From: an uncultured Bacilli bacterium
Lineage (GTDB): Bacteria > Bacillota_I > Bacilli_A > RFN20 > CAG-288
Reading direction: 5' to 3'
Length of the DNA stretch: 29,993 nt
Assembly: GCA_934725685.1 (NCBI GenBank)
Contig: CAKVBX010000021.1
Span: 1-29,993 of the forward strand
Every line of letters begins with the position of its first letter. Positions within the stretch are counted from its first letter, which is position 1. The translations under genes and the position numbers were made by a program. Shown piece by piece: positions 23,482 to 29,993 of the stretch. Below the pieces are notes generated by a model that was given only the letters and a program-made list of their open reading frames with translations, was not told where the DNA came from and made no database searches.

Positions 23482-24654
23482 TCAGAGCATTTCCAAAAGG
23501 GAGAGAATATCGGCTTTTTCGTCGTGAAGAAGGAAAGGTTCCTTTCCGATGTGGCCGTTCAGGCTCTGCGGAATTTCGTTCCCGGGGACACCGGCATAGG
23601 CTTTCGAAGCCTGGCCGACGTAACCTAGACTCTCCCGGATTTCAGGAGCGGCATCATACCCCTTCAGTTCCGTATCCGTTAAGGACATGGAGTGAAAAGA
23701 GGAATAGGAAGCCTTGGTGAAACAGCTTGTGGTGACAGTGTCTTCACTGCTGGATAAGGCAAGGGAGATTGTCGCCTTGACCTGAAGGGCTTCTTCTAGG
23801 GTCGAAGCGACACAGATTTTATAGTCGGTCTCTTCCCCAAGGGAAGTGGCGATGCTTTTGAGCTTGGTGAGACTCTCCTCGCTCGGATGGGTGCAGGTTG
23901 CACCACTATATTCCTGATAGAAGAGAACGACATCATAATAGTCTTCCGGAAGGATGGAACCGACTTTCTTCACCTGAAACATGCTGAAGGGAGAGACCTT
24001 GTTATTCCTCAGTGTGATGCTCGTCCGTTCCCCGGAGGCATCCGGAAGGGAATAGACCGTCTCCATGACGGTCTCTTCCGAAGAAAGAGAATAGAAATTA
24101 TAGTCCGAAGACTGGCTGATGGTCTGCTCGTCGGAGAACGGATAGAGGAAATATTCCCCTTCCGTAGCCTTGGAGAAGTCAATGAAAGCTTTTCCGTTCC
24201 CGATATCGCTCGGGAAGACCTTGGTGGTCGAATGGCTGATGTCATAGAGGGCGAAATTGTGATAATCGCCTTCCCGGAAGAAATTCTTCTCTTCCAGGGA
24301 AGAGGGCGTAATCTTGTTTTCGGATAAGAAGAACTTTGTTCCGATGAAAGCATAATCGTTGGCTTTCTTCTGTTTTGCCTTTCCGTAGGAGGCAAGGAGA
24401 TTCTTTGTCTCAATCGCCGTCTTGCCGTTCAGGGTGAGGAAAGAGGAAGCGCCGCTCCCGTCCTGACCGGAAATGATGCGGGCACTCACACAGTAAAGAG
24501 AGAAGCCGAGCAAACCCAGGCAAAGGACGAAAGAAGTGACACGGAAAAAGGAAGCGCCGTTTCCGGCCTTGTCCTTTTCCTTCGGCTGCTCTACGTTCTC
24601 CGTCTCTTTCTCGACAGGAGCTGTCTCAGTTTCTTTCTTTTTCTTCGAAAACAT
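23482..24654 (-). CDS. Membrane-anchored protein of unknown function
   Basis: I do not recognise this 390-residue protein. It has a short, highly charged cytosolic N-terminus (residues 1-35, Lys/Glu-rich), one transmembrane segment (about 37-60, SFFRVTSFVLCLGLLGFSLY), and a long, Ser/Thr-rich, probably extracytoplasmic part. Three cysteines remain after the membrane segment (254, 281, 311). The stretch DVVLFYQEYSGATCTHPSEE (241-260) looks faintly like the strand-Cys-helix start of a thioredoxin/peroxiredoxin fold, but the Pro and Thr of the active-site motif are missing. There is no lipobox and no sortase motif. It starts 10 bases after the asnS stop and is the last gene before the operon terminator, so it is co-transcribed with tsa and asnS genes; this need not imply a shared role. 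Confidence 0.7.
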   Translation of the reverse strand: MFSKKKKETETAPVEKETENVEQPKEKDKAGNGASFFRVTSFVLCLGLLGFSLYCVSARIISGQDGSGASSFLTLNGKTAIETKNLLASYGKAKQKKANDYAFIGTKFFLSENKITPSSLEEKNFFREGDYHNFALYDISHSTTKVFPSDIGNGKAFIDFSKATEGEYFLYPFSDEQTISQSSDYNFYSLSSEETVMETVYSLPDASGERTSITLRNNKVSPFSMFQVKKVGSILPEDYYDVVLFYQEYSGATCTHPSEESLTKLKSIATSLGEETDYKICVASTLEEALQVKATISLALSSSEDTVTTSCFTKASYSSFHSMSLTDTELKGYDAAPEIRESLGYVGQASKAYAGVPGNEIPQSLNGHIGKEPFLLHDEKADILSLLEML

Positions 24655-24664
24655 GGCTCAGTCC

Positions 24665-26050
24665 TCAGAAGAGCATATCCTTATAGCAACGCGGATAAGG
24701 AAGGGTGTCACGGATGTTGGTCATACCGGTGACAAGCATGACAAGACGTTCGAAACCGAGGCCGAATCCAGAGTGCGGGATGGAACCGTTTCTGCGCAGG
24801 TCGAGATACCATTCATAGGCCTCGATATTCATACCGAGTTCCTGCATACGGGAAAGGAGCTTCTGATAATCGGCTTCTCTTTCGCTTCCGCCGCAGAGTT
24901 CGCCGATGAACGGAACGAGAAGATCGACAGCACCGACGGTCTTGCCGTCGTCATTCTGCTTCATATAGAAGGCCTTGATGTCTTTCGGGTAGTCAGTGAG
25001 GAAGATTGGGCCCTTGAAGACTTTCTCGGTGAGATAGCGTTCATGTTCGCTGCCGAGATCGAGTCCGAAGTGGATGTCATCCACGTCGAACTTAACGCCA
25101 TCTTTGACGGCCTTCTGAAGGATTTCAATGGCTTCCTCGTACTTAACTCTGGTAAACGGCTTATTGACAAACTCTTCGAGTCTCTCCTTGAGGTCCTTAT
25201 CGACAAAAGCGTAGAAGAATTCCATGTCCTGTGCACAGTCCTTAAGGGTATTCTTCACAACATACTTGAGGAAGTCTTCTTCGATGTCGCAGAGATCACT
25301 AAGATGGGCCCAGCTGATTTCTGGCTCGATCATCCAGAATTCGGCCGCATGGCGGACGGTGTTGCTCTTCTCGGCGCGGAAGGTCGGACCGAAGGTATAG
25401 ACTTTTCCATACGTCAGAGCGAACGGCTCGACATGGAGCTGACCCGAGACAGTGAGATGGACGTTTTCCTTGTTGAAATATTCTTCCGGATGCTTTTCGT
25501 CGGCGATGACATTGAAGGTCTGTCCTTCGCCTTCGCAGTCATTGGCGGTGAGAATCGGCGTATGGATCCAGTAGTAGCCATGGGAATGGAAATACTCATG
25601 GATATAATAGGCCAGGGTGGAACGGACACGGAAGACCGCATTGAAGGTGTTGGTTTTCATTCTCCACTGCGGATAGTTTCTCAGATATTCGAAAGAGGTC
25701 TTCTTTTTCTGAAGCGGATAAGTTTCATCCACACCACCGACTAAAACGACATGATCGGTGTCGACTTCGAAGGGCTGCTTGTTTTCCGGCGTGTACTTAA
25801 AGACACCCGTCACACGGACCGTGGCGCCGAGCTTGGCGGCGAGGGCATCTTTGTCACTCGACTGATAGACGACCTGAATGTTCTTAAAGCAGGAACCATC
25901 GTTGACAGCAAGGAAGCCAATGTCACCGAAGGTGCGGTTGGTTCTGACAAAGCCGCCAACGGTGATAATCTTCCCGTCGAGTTCCTTGAGGGAGCCGTCC
26001 CCTGCCATCTCGTAAAGTTTCTTTACAGAATACTGTTCATCTAAATCCAT
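24665..26050 (-). CDS. asnS: Asparaginyl-tRNA synthetase
   Basis: AsnRS charges tRNA-Asn with asparagine in the cytosol. The 461-residue class IIb enzyme has an N-terminal OB-fold anticodon-binding domain (about 15-115, with GKIITVGGFVRTNRT), motif 2 in GPTFRAEKSNTVRHAAEFW, and motif 3 GFGLGFERL (428-436). The sequence HAAEFWMIEPE with no long insertion favours AsnRS over AspRS, and the C-terminus LPYPRCYKDMLF is typical of AsnRS. AAGGAG lies nine bases before the ATG. It follows rimI-tsaD by 24 bases, so it belongs to the same transcript. Confidence 0.95.
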   Translation of the reverse strand: MDLDEQYSVKKLYEMAGDGSLKELDGKIITVGGFVRTNRTFGDIGFLAVNDGSCFKNIQVVYQSSDKDALAAKLGATVRVTGVFKYTPENKQPFEVDTDHVVLVGGVDETYPLQKKKTSFEYLRNYPQWRMKTNTFNAVFRVRSTLAYYIHEYFHSHGYYWIHTPILTANDCEGEGQTFNVIADEKHPEEYFNKENVHLTVSGQLHVEPFALTYGKVYTFGPTFRAEKSNTVRHAAEFWMIEPEISWAHLSDLCDIEEDFLKYVVKNTLKDCAQDMEFFYAFVDKDLKERLEEFVNKPFTRVKYEEAIEILQKAVKDGVKFDVDDIHFGLDLGSEHERYLTEKVFKGPIFLTDYPKDIKAFYMKQNDDGKTVGAVDLLVPFIGELCGGSEREADYQKLLSRMQELGMNIEAYEWYLDLRRNGSIPHSGFGLGFERLVMLVTGMTNIRDTLPYPRCYKDMLF

Positions 26051-26074
26051 AATGCAATTCTCCTTGTTGTATTC

Positions 26075-27559
26075 TCATTCGTCTTCGAGAGAGCGGTTGG
26101 GTTCACTGGTGAAATCCAAATCCGCATAACGTCCCTGCTCGATCATATGATGGGCGACTTTGGCAATCATGGCCGCATTGTCAGTCGTGCACCAGAGCGG
26201 CGGAATCATCACTTCGATGTCGGAGCCCTTGAACCGGCGTTCGACTTCAGAGCGGAGATAGGAGTTCGCACTCACGCCTCCGCCGACGACGACCTGCTTC
26301 ACGTGGTAATCCTGACTCGCCTTGTAGAGCTTGTCGAGAAGCTGATTGACGAATCCGACTTCCGTCGATCTCGCATAGCGTTTCACGACGTCTTCCGGGA
26401 TTTTTCCGTTCTCGTCTCTCGGCTCTTTCTCAATCATGCGGACAAGATGGGATTTCAGTCCAGAGTAGGAAAGATTGTATCCATCCACTTTCGGTTTCGG
26501 AAGCGGGAAGGTCTCGATTGCGGGGTCACGGCTCACTTTGTCAATCATGACACCGCCCGGATAGGGAAGACCTAACGCACGGGCGACTTTGTCAAAGGCT
26601 TCGCCAATGGCATCATCCTCGGTCTCTCCGATGATTTCGAATTTCAGAGGGGAGGGGAGGTAGACGATTTCGGAGTTTCCGCCGGAAGCAATCAGGGCAA
26701 TCAACGGATAATGGAAGTCCGTCACATACTCGTTGGCGTAGATATGGCCGGCGAGATGGTGGACGGAAATGAGAGGGACCTGAAGATACTGGGCGATGGT
26801 CTTGGCTGCCATGACGCCAATCTGTAAGGCGCCGGGAAGTCCCGGGCCTCCGGTGACGGCCACATGGGTGATGGTGTGATAGTCAAAGTCTTTGAGGGAG
26901 AGAGCGTAGGCAAGGACTTTGGTGATATTTTTCAGATGGAGTCTACTGGCGAGTTCCGGGTAGACACCGCCGAAACGCTGATGGTCGGCAATCTGGGTGT
27001 TGACGGTGTTGGCCAATAGTTCCTTTCCATTTTTCAGAATGGCGATGGCCGTCTCGTCGCAGCTTGATTCGATGGCTAAAATGATTTCATCTTTCATAGG
27101 AACAAGTTCCTTTCTATAACAGAGAGCATCTTCCGTGGCGGAAGATAAAAGGTCCTTTGTCGGATAATAGTTTTTTCGTCTACGATAGAAGGTGAAGCCT
27201 AGCTTTTCATAGAGCTTGATTGCTCTTGTGTTGCTTTCACGGACTTCTAAGAAAACCGTCTTTTTGTCGCAGTATTCCCGGAAGAAGTTTTCTAGAAGGC
27301 GGGTCGCATAGCCTTTTCCCTCTTCTTTTTCCTGGACGGCGAGGAAGTCGACTTCCGCTTCGTCAAGGGAGAGGGAGACGGCGAGAAATCCGAGAATCTC
27401 TTTCCCGTCTTTAAGAAGATAAAGGACTTTGTCCTTCCCTTCTAGGTAAGGCTCTAAGTCCCACTCCGCCAAATTGAGAATCCGGTGGATTGGAAGGGCA
27501 TTTTGCAGGCAGAGAGCGGGAACATTATTGTCCGAAGAGGCTTTTTCTATCGTAATCAT
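26075..27559 (-). CDS. tsaD: RimI-TsaD fusion: S18-type N-acetyltransferase plus t6A37 transferase
   Basis: One 494-residue frame encodes two enzymes. Residues 1 to about 150 are a GNAT acetyltransferase of RimI type, with the acetyl-CoA loop QEKEEGKGYATRLLE (76-90) and EVRESNTRAIKLYEKLGF (105-122). Residues 155-494 are a full TsaD: IESSCDET (163-170), the metal-binding HLAGH (268-272), GETEDDAIGEAFDKVARALGL (311-331), VVGGGVSANSYLR (424-436) and CTTDNAAMIA (457-466). TsaD moves the threonylcarbamoyl group to A37 of ANN-decoding tRNAs; RimI acetylates ribosomal protein S18. The frame is unbroken through the junction. An in-frame ATG at 27097 with AAAGGA ten bases upstream could also yield free TsaD. 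It overlaps tsaB by four bases. Confidence 0.94.
   Translation of the reverse strand: MITIEKASSDNNVPALCLQNALPIHRILNLAEWDLEPYLEGKDKVLYLLKDGKEILGFLAVSLSLDEAEVDFLAVQEKEEGKGYATRLLENFFREYCDKKTVFLEVRESNTRAIKLYEKLGFTFYRRRKNYYPTKDLLSSATEDALCYRKELVPMKDEIILAIESSCDETAIAILKNGKELLANTVNTQIADHQRFGGVYPELASRLHLKNITKVLAYALSLKDFDYHTITHVAVTGGPGLPGALQIGVMAAKTIAQYLQVPLISVHHLAGHIYANEYVTDFHYPLIALIASGGNSEIVYLPSPLKFEIIGETEDDAIGEAFDKVARALGLPYPGGVMIDKVSRDPAIETFPLPKPKVDGYNLSYSGLKSHLVRMIEKEPRDENGKIPEDVVKRYARSTEVGFVNQLLDKLYKASQDYHVKQVVVGGGVSANSYLRSEVERRFKGSDIEVMIPPLWCTTDNAAMIAKVAHHMIEQGRYADLDFTSEPNRSLEDE
27108..27113 (-). promoter_or_regulatory. Possible internal ribosome site for free TsaD
   Basis: AAAGGA on the minus strand lies ten bases upstream of the in-frame ATG (27097) that begins the TsaD half (MKDEIILAIESSCDET). 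It adjoins a short inverted repeat GGAAC/GTTCC that could mask it. If used, the gene would make both a fusion and a separate TsaD. Confidence 0.35.
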
Positions 27560-28158
27560 ATCTTGAGGAGATACTCCGGCAGATAATTTTCCTCATCGAG
27601 AGAGTAATCGCGGAAGGCATCCTTCTTGGCCATCATGAGGATGAGGATGTCAAGCGGACGGACCGGGTAGGAAGAGAGTTCCTCTCTTGCCACGGTATCC
27701 TTCTCTTCCACGGCGATTTCCTCTTTGGGAAGAGAGGTGATATCTTCCTTGTCCACACGGACAAAGGTCGTCTTGCCGTTCTCTTTCGTCCCGTAGTAGA
27801 GGTTTCCGTTGCGGTCGGAGAGGGCGGCGTGAGGGGCGGTTTCGGTCATGAGTTCGAGGGTACCGATGCCATAGAGTTCAATTTTCGGATTCATGGCATA
27901 GACGGTGCGGGGAATCGTGAGGCCGAGACGGATTCCTGTGTTGCTTCCGGGTCCTAAAAGGAGATAGAAGGCATCGACATCCCTTAAATGGGTGTCCGTA
28001 AGCCGGAAGAGTTCATCCATTCCCTTGTGGATGGATTCCAGTGCTTTCTTCGGATCCGGAAGTTCGATGATCCGCTTCTCTTCTCCGACAAGCAGTCCAA
28101 TCTGCAGTGCTTTGGTGGCGCTGTTTAAGAACAATGATACTTTTTTATTCTCTTTCAT
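27556..28158 (-). CDS. tsaB: TsaB, t6A synthesis scaffold subunit
   Basis: TsaB is an inactive TsaD paralogue of the ASKHA fold that dimerises with TsaD and is needed for threonylcarbamoyl-adenosine formation on tRNA. The 200-residue protein has the family signature GPGSNTGIRLGL (69-80; usually GPGSFTGLRIG) and a short C-terminal lobe that ends near LDILILMMAKKDAF. It is a little shorter than the usual 220-230 residues. The N-terminal strand is atypical (LFLNSATKALQIGLL rather than LAIDTST), as expected for a non-catalytic subunit. It overlaps tsaE by 14 bases and rimI-tsaD by four, giving a compact tsaE-tsaB-tsaD unit. Confidence 0.9.
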   Translation of the reverse strand: MKENKKVSLFLNSATKALQIGLLVGEEKRIIELPDPKKALESIHKGMDELFRLTDTHLRDVDAFYLLLGPGSNTGIRLGLTIPRTVYAMNPKIELYGIGTLELMTETAPHAALSDRNGNLYYGTKENGKTTFVRVDKEDITSLPKEEIAVEEKDTVAREELSSYPVRPLDILILMMAKKDAFRDYSLDEENYLPEYLLKI

Positions 28159-28588
28159 CTTGAATCACAATCTTTCTTTTCTCTTCGTCGAGATAGGTCA
28201 GTTCGACACGGATGACCGGATGATAGTCTAAAAGGGTCTTGTTTCCGTAACAGGGCCATTCGACATAGGTGATGATACTAGGATCACCCAGGACTTCATC
28301 AAGCCCGATATCTTTTCTTTCTTCGTCACAGGTCTCAAGACGGTAGCAGTCAACATGGTAAAGCGTGTACTCAGTTCCCTGATAGACCTTGATAAGATTG
28401 AAGGTCGGGGAGTTGATGATGCGCTTCACGCCGAGTGCTTTCCCGATTCCTTGACAGAAAGCTGTCTTTCCGGCCCCCAAAGGACCGGTGGCAAGGATGA
28501 CTTCTCCACCATGGAAGGTGGAGACGAGTTCTCTTGCAATTTCCTGCGTCTGTTCTTTGCTTTCAGTGATGAATTCTCTGACTTTCAT
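28145..28588 (-). CDS. tsaE: TsaE, ATPase of the t6A complex
   Basis: TsaE is the P-loop ATPase that resets the TsaB-TsaD complex between rounds of tRNA A37 threonylcarbamoylation. The 147-residue length is normal. Visible are Walker A GPLGAGKT (35-42), SPTFNLIKVY (60-69), YHVDCYRL (77-84) and VEWP (109-112), all hallmarks of the family. It starts two bases after the stop of the upstream membrane-protein gene and overlaps tsaB by 14 bases. TsaC/TsaC2, which makes the threonylcarbamoyl-AMP, is not in the window. Confidence 0.95.
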   Translation of the reverse strand: MKVREFITESKEQTQEIARELVSTFHGGEVILATGPLGAGKTAFCQGIGKALGVKRIINSPTFNLIKVYQGTEYTLYHVDCYRLETCDEERKDIGLDEVLGDPSIITYVEWPCYGNKTLLDYHPVIRVELTYLDEEKRKIVIQDERE

Positions 28589-28590
28589 AG

Positions 28591-29993
28591 TTAGGCTTCC
28601 TGAGAGGTATTCTTCTTTTCCATGTAATCCACGAAGTCGAAGATGCGATCATTGACTTCCTTATAGGCTTCAAGGCTTCCGGGGACCTGTCTTGTGCGGA
28701 CCGGGACATTCATGATGTCATCGGAGAGGTTCACGCCGATCTTGGTTCCGAAGGAGTTAGCGGAAAGGAAGAGGGACTGGACAATCTGGTTGGGGACGAT
28801 GGCATTGAGAAGTTTCACGCCTTCCTCATCGAGGAAGCGCTGAGACTTCACCGGATCGGCAGCGAAGCAGACGATGTTGCTTCTGAGTCCGGGGACCTTG
28901 ACGGCCTTGAAACCGGTGAGGTAGTCCGGAAGATTGGTGAACGCTTTGTCACCCATGAAGTAGAGGATGAAGCTCTCTTCCGAGAGGATGGTGAAGGAAT
29001 AGGAATAGAATCTTCCGAAGAGGCCGTAGCGGTTGGTCTTCTGAGCATTCTTGGCGTTATTCTTTTCGACGTCCTTGTTCTTCTTTTCGGTGTTCTTGGT
29101 GGCATTGGCTTCGTCAGCGAGTTCGATGTCGACGACAGTCATATCCTTATCCTGGAGTTCGGTGGTGCCGGTCATGGTCTCATCGAGATCGTTGGAAGGA
29201 ATGTAGGGGGTGCCGTCCATGTTGACATAATCGTGCGGAAGTTCGTTGGCTTTGGCGAGGCTGACAGGAGGGACGATGGCAGCCATTTCGGCAATGACAA
29301 GGCGGTAGCCATGGCGTTCACATTCGAGGACACTTCGGGAATCGATGCTAGAAATCGTACGGTAGCAGTGTGCCTGGATGAAGCTGGTCTCATCGACTTT
29401 GGCATCCGGGCAGAGGGCCGGATTCTTGACGTCCATCTTGTAAAGGAGGTATCCGCCGAGGGTATCTTCATAGTCAGCGAGATACTGCTGGATATGCTTG
29501 TTGTCCTTCTTGGCGAAGTGGCTGGTGAGAATAAAGGAACCGATGATGAGGACGGCAGCGACACCGAGGACGGTGTAGGTGACCCAGGCGAGTTCCTTGT
29601 TCTTGTTGAAGAAGAAGACCAGGATAACGCCGAGGAAGGCGACGAGCATGACGGCGATGGCAACAAAGTTGAAGATCTTGGACTTCTTAATCTTGGCCAA
29701 ATAGCCTTTGCGGACGTTTTCCACTTCATCATCGATGTTGGCAAAGCCATCATAGACATAGTTGAGCGGTTTGAAATAGCTCTGCTCGGTGACTTTGTTC
29801 TGGAGATTGATTTCTCCGTCGAGTTCATCGGCTTTCTTCGGAAGGGGAATGTTGTTCACCATTTTGGGTTCTTCCGATTCTTCCATGGTGTTGGGGTTAT
29901 CGGAGTCATTGACAAATTCGCTGCTGTCGACGACAGGAGCTTTTGTTTCCTGGGTTTCTTCAGTCTTAGAAATATCAACAGTTTCCTCAGAAT
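28591..29993 (-). CDS. Two-TM membrane protein, DUF3137-like, 5' end beyond the window
   Basis: From an ATG at 29886 the frame encodes 431 residues, but it stays open to the window edge for another 35 codons (an acidic, Thr/Glu/Asp-rich stretch of the same character), so the true start probably lies outside. Counting from that ATG, two transmembrane segments lie at about 71-93 and 100-122. A cytosolic-looking domain follows, interrupted by a Lys/Asn-rich low-complexity stretch (about 260-286), and then LFGRFYSYSFTIL (289-301) and FAADPVKSQRFLDEEGVKLL (341-360). The order of these pieces resembles DUF3137 membrane proteins, whose function is unknown. It precedes tsaE by two bases, so it is in the same operon. 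Confidence 0.65.
   Translation of the reverse strand, partial: SEETVDISKTEETQETKAPVVDSSEFVNDSDNPNTMEESEEPKMVNNIPLPKKADELDGEINLQNKVTEQSYFKPLNYVYDGFANIDDEVENVRKGYLAKIKKSKIFNFVAIAVMLVAFLGVILVFFFNKNKELAWVTYTVLGVAAVLIIGSFILTSHFAKKDNKHIQQYLADYEDTLGGYLLYKMDVKNPALCPDAKVDETSFIQAHCYRTISSIDSRSVLECERHGYRLVIAEMAAIVPPVSLAKANELPHDYVNMDGTPYIPSNDLDETMTGTTELQDKDMTVVDIELADEANATKNTEKKNKDVEKNNAKNAQKTNRYGLFGRFYSYSFTILSEESFILYFMGDKAFTNLPDYLTGFKAVKVPGLRSNIVCFAADPVKSQRFLDEEGVKLLNAIVPNQIVQSLFLSANSFGTKIGVNLSDDIMNVPVRTRQVPGSLEAYKEVNDRIFDFVDYMEKKNTSQEA

Noticed and set aside
23898..23934. Peroxiredoxin-type active site in the unknown anchored protein
   Set aside because: The PXXX(T/S)XXC motif is not met: Pro and Thr positions are Gln and Gly. 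I keep it only as a weak fold hint.
24536..25744. Plus-strand frame of 402 codons opposite asnS and its neighbour
   Set aside because: It spans two well-supported minus-strand genes and their junction, and its product shows no domain. It is an antisense shadow.

Overview
The window reads as chromosomal DNA of a Bacillota bacterium, most likely a member or relative of class Bacilli (Erysipelotrichales-type gut lineages fit well, but this is inference). Base composition is near balanced by eye. Signs are strong AGGAGG-type ribosome sites, TTGACA/TATAAT-like promoters, a GlgC plus GlgD pair, a Firmicutes-type (class II) GalT, a type III glutamine synthetase, and FtsK followed by the YfmF/YfmH M16-like pair as in Bacillus. 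Every gene I can support lies on the minus strand, so transcription runs from high to low coordinates. I see no tRNA, rRNA, CRISPR array, insertion sequence or phage gene.

Layout in the direction of transcription. (A) 29993-23393: a two-TM DUF3137-like membrane protein (5' end cut by the window edge), tsaE, tsaB, a fused rimI-tsaD gene, asnS and a membrane-anchored protein of unknown function, closed by a good terminator. (B) Type III glutamine synthetase with its own promoter and terminator. (C) galK-galT with a near-consensus promoter and a terminator. (D) ftsK, yfmF, yfmH, pulA (pullulanase) and plsC, joined by short overlaps and ended by a hairpin over the plsC stop codon. (E) jetA-jetB-jetC, a MukBEF/Wadjet-like SMC complex with its own promoter and terminator. 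(F) glgC-glgD-glgA, glycogen synthesis. (G) At the far left a promoter and possibly the first codons of another gene.

The most notable system is unit E. It encodes a complete kleisin, KITE and SMC-like ATPase trio of the Wadjet/Mks family, but the nuclease subunit JetD/MksG is absent from both flanks, which are occupied by a terminator, a promoter and housekeeping genes. This suggests a nuclease-free complex, either a chromosomal condensin or a plasmid-acting complex with an unlinked effector. Other points of interest are the RimI-TsaD fusion inside a full tsaE-tsaB-tsaD cluster, and an M16 pair in which the member that normally carries HXXEH has lost it.

Metabolically, GlgC/GlgD make ADP-glucose from glucose-1-phosphate, GlgA polymerises it, and PulA debranches glycogen or other alpha-1,6-branched glucans. 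GalK/GalT feed galactose into hexose-1-phosphates. Branching enzyme and glycogen phosphorylase are not in the window.
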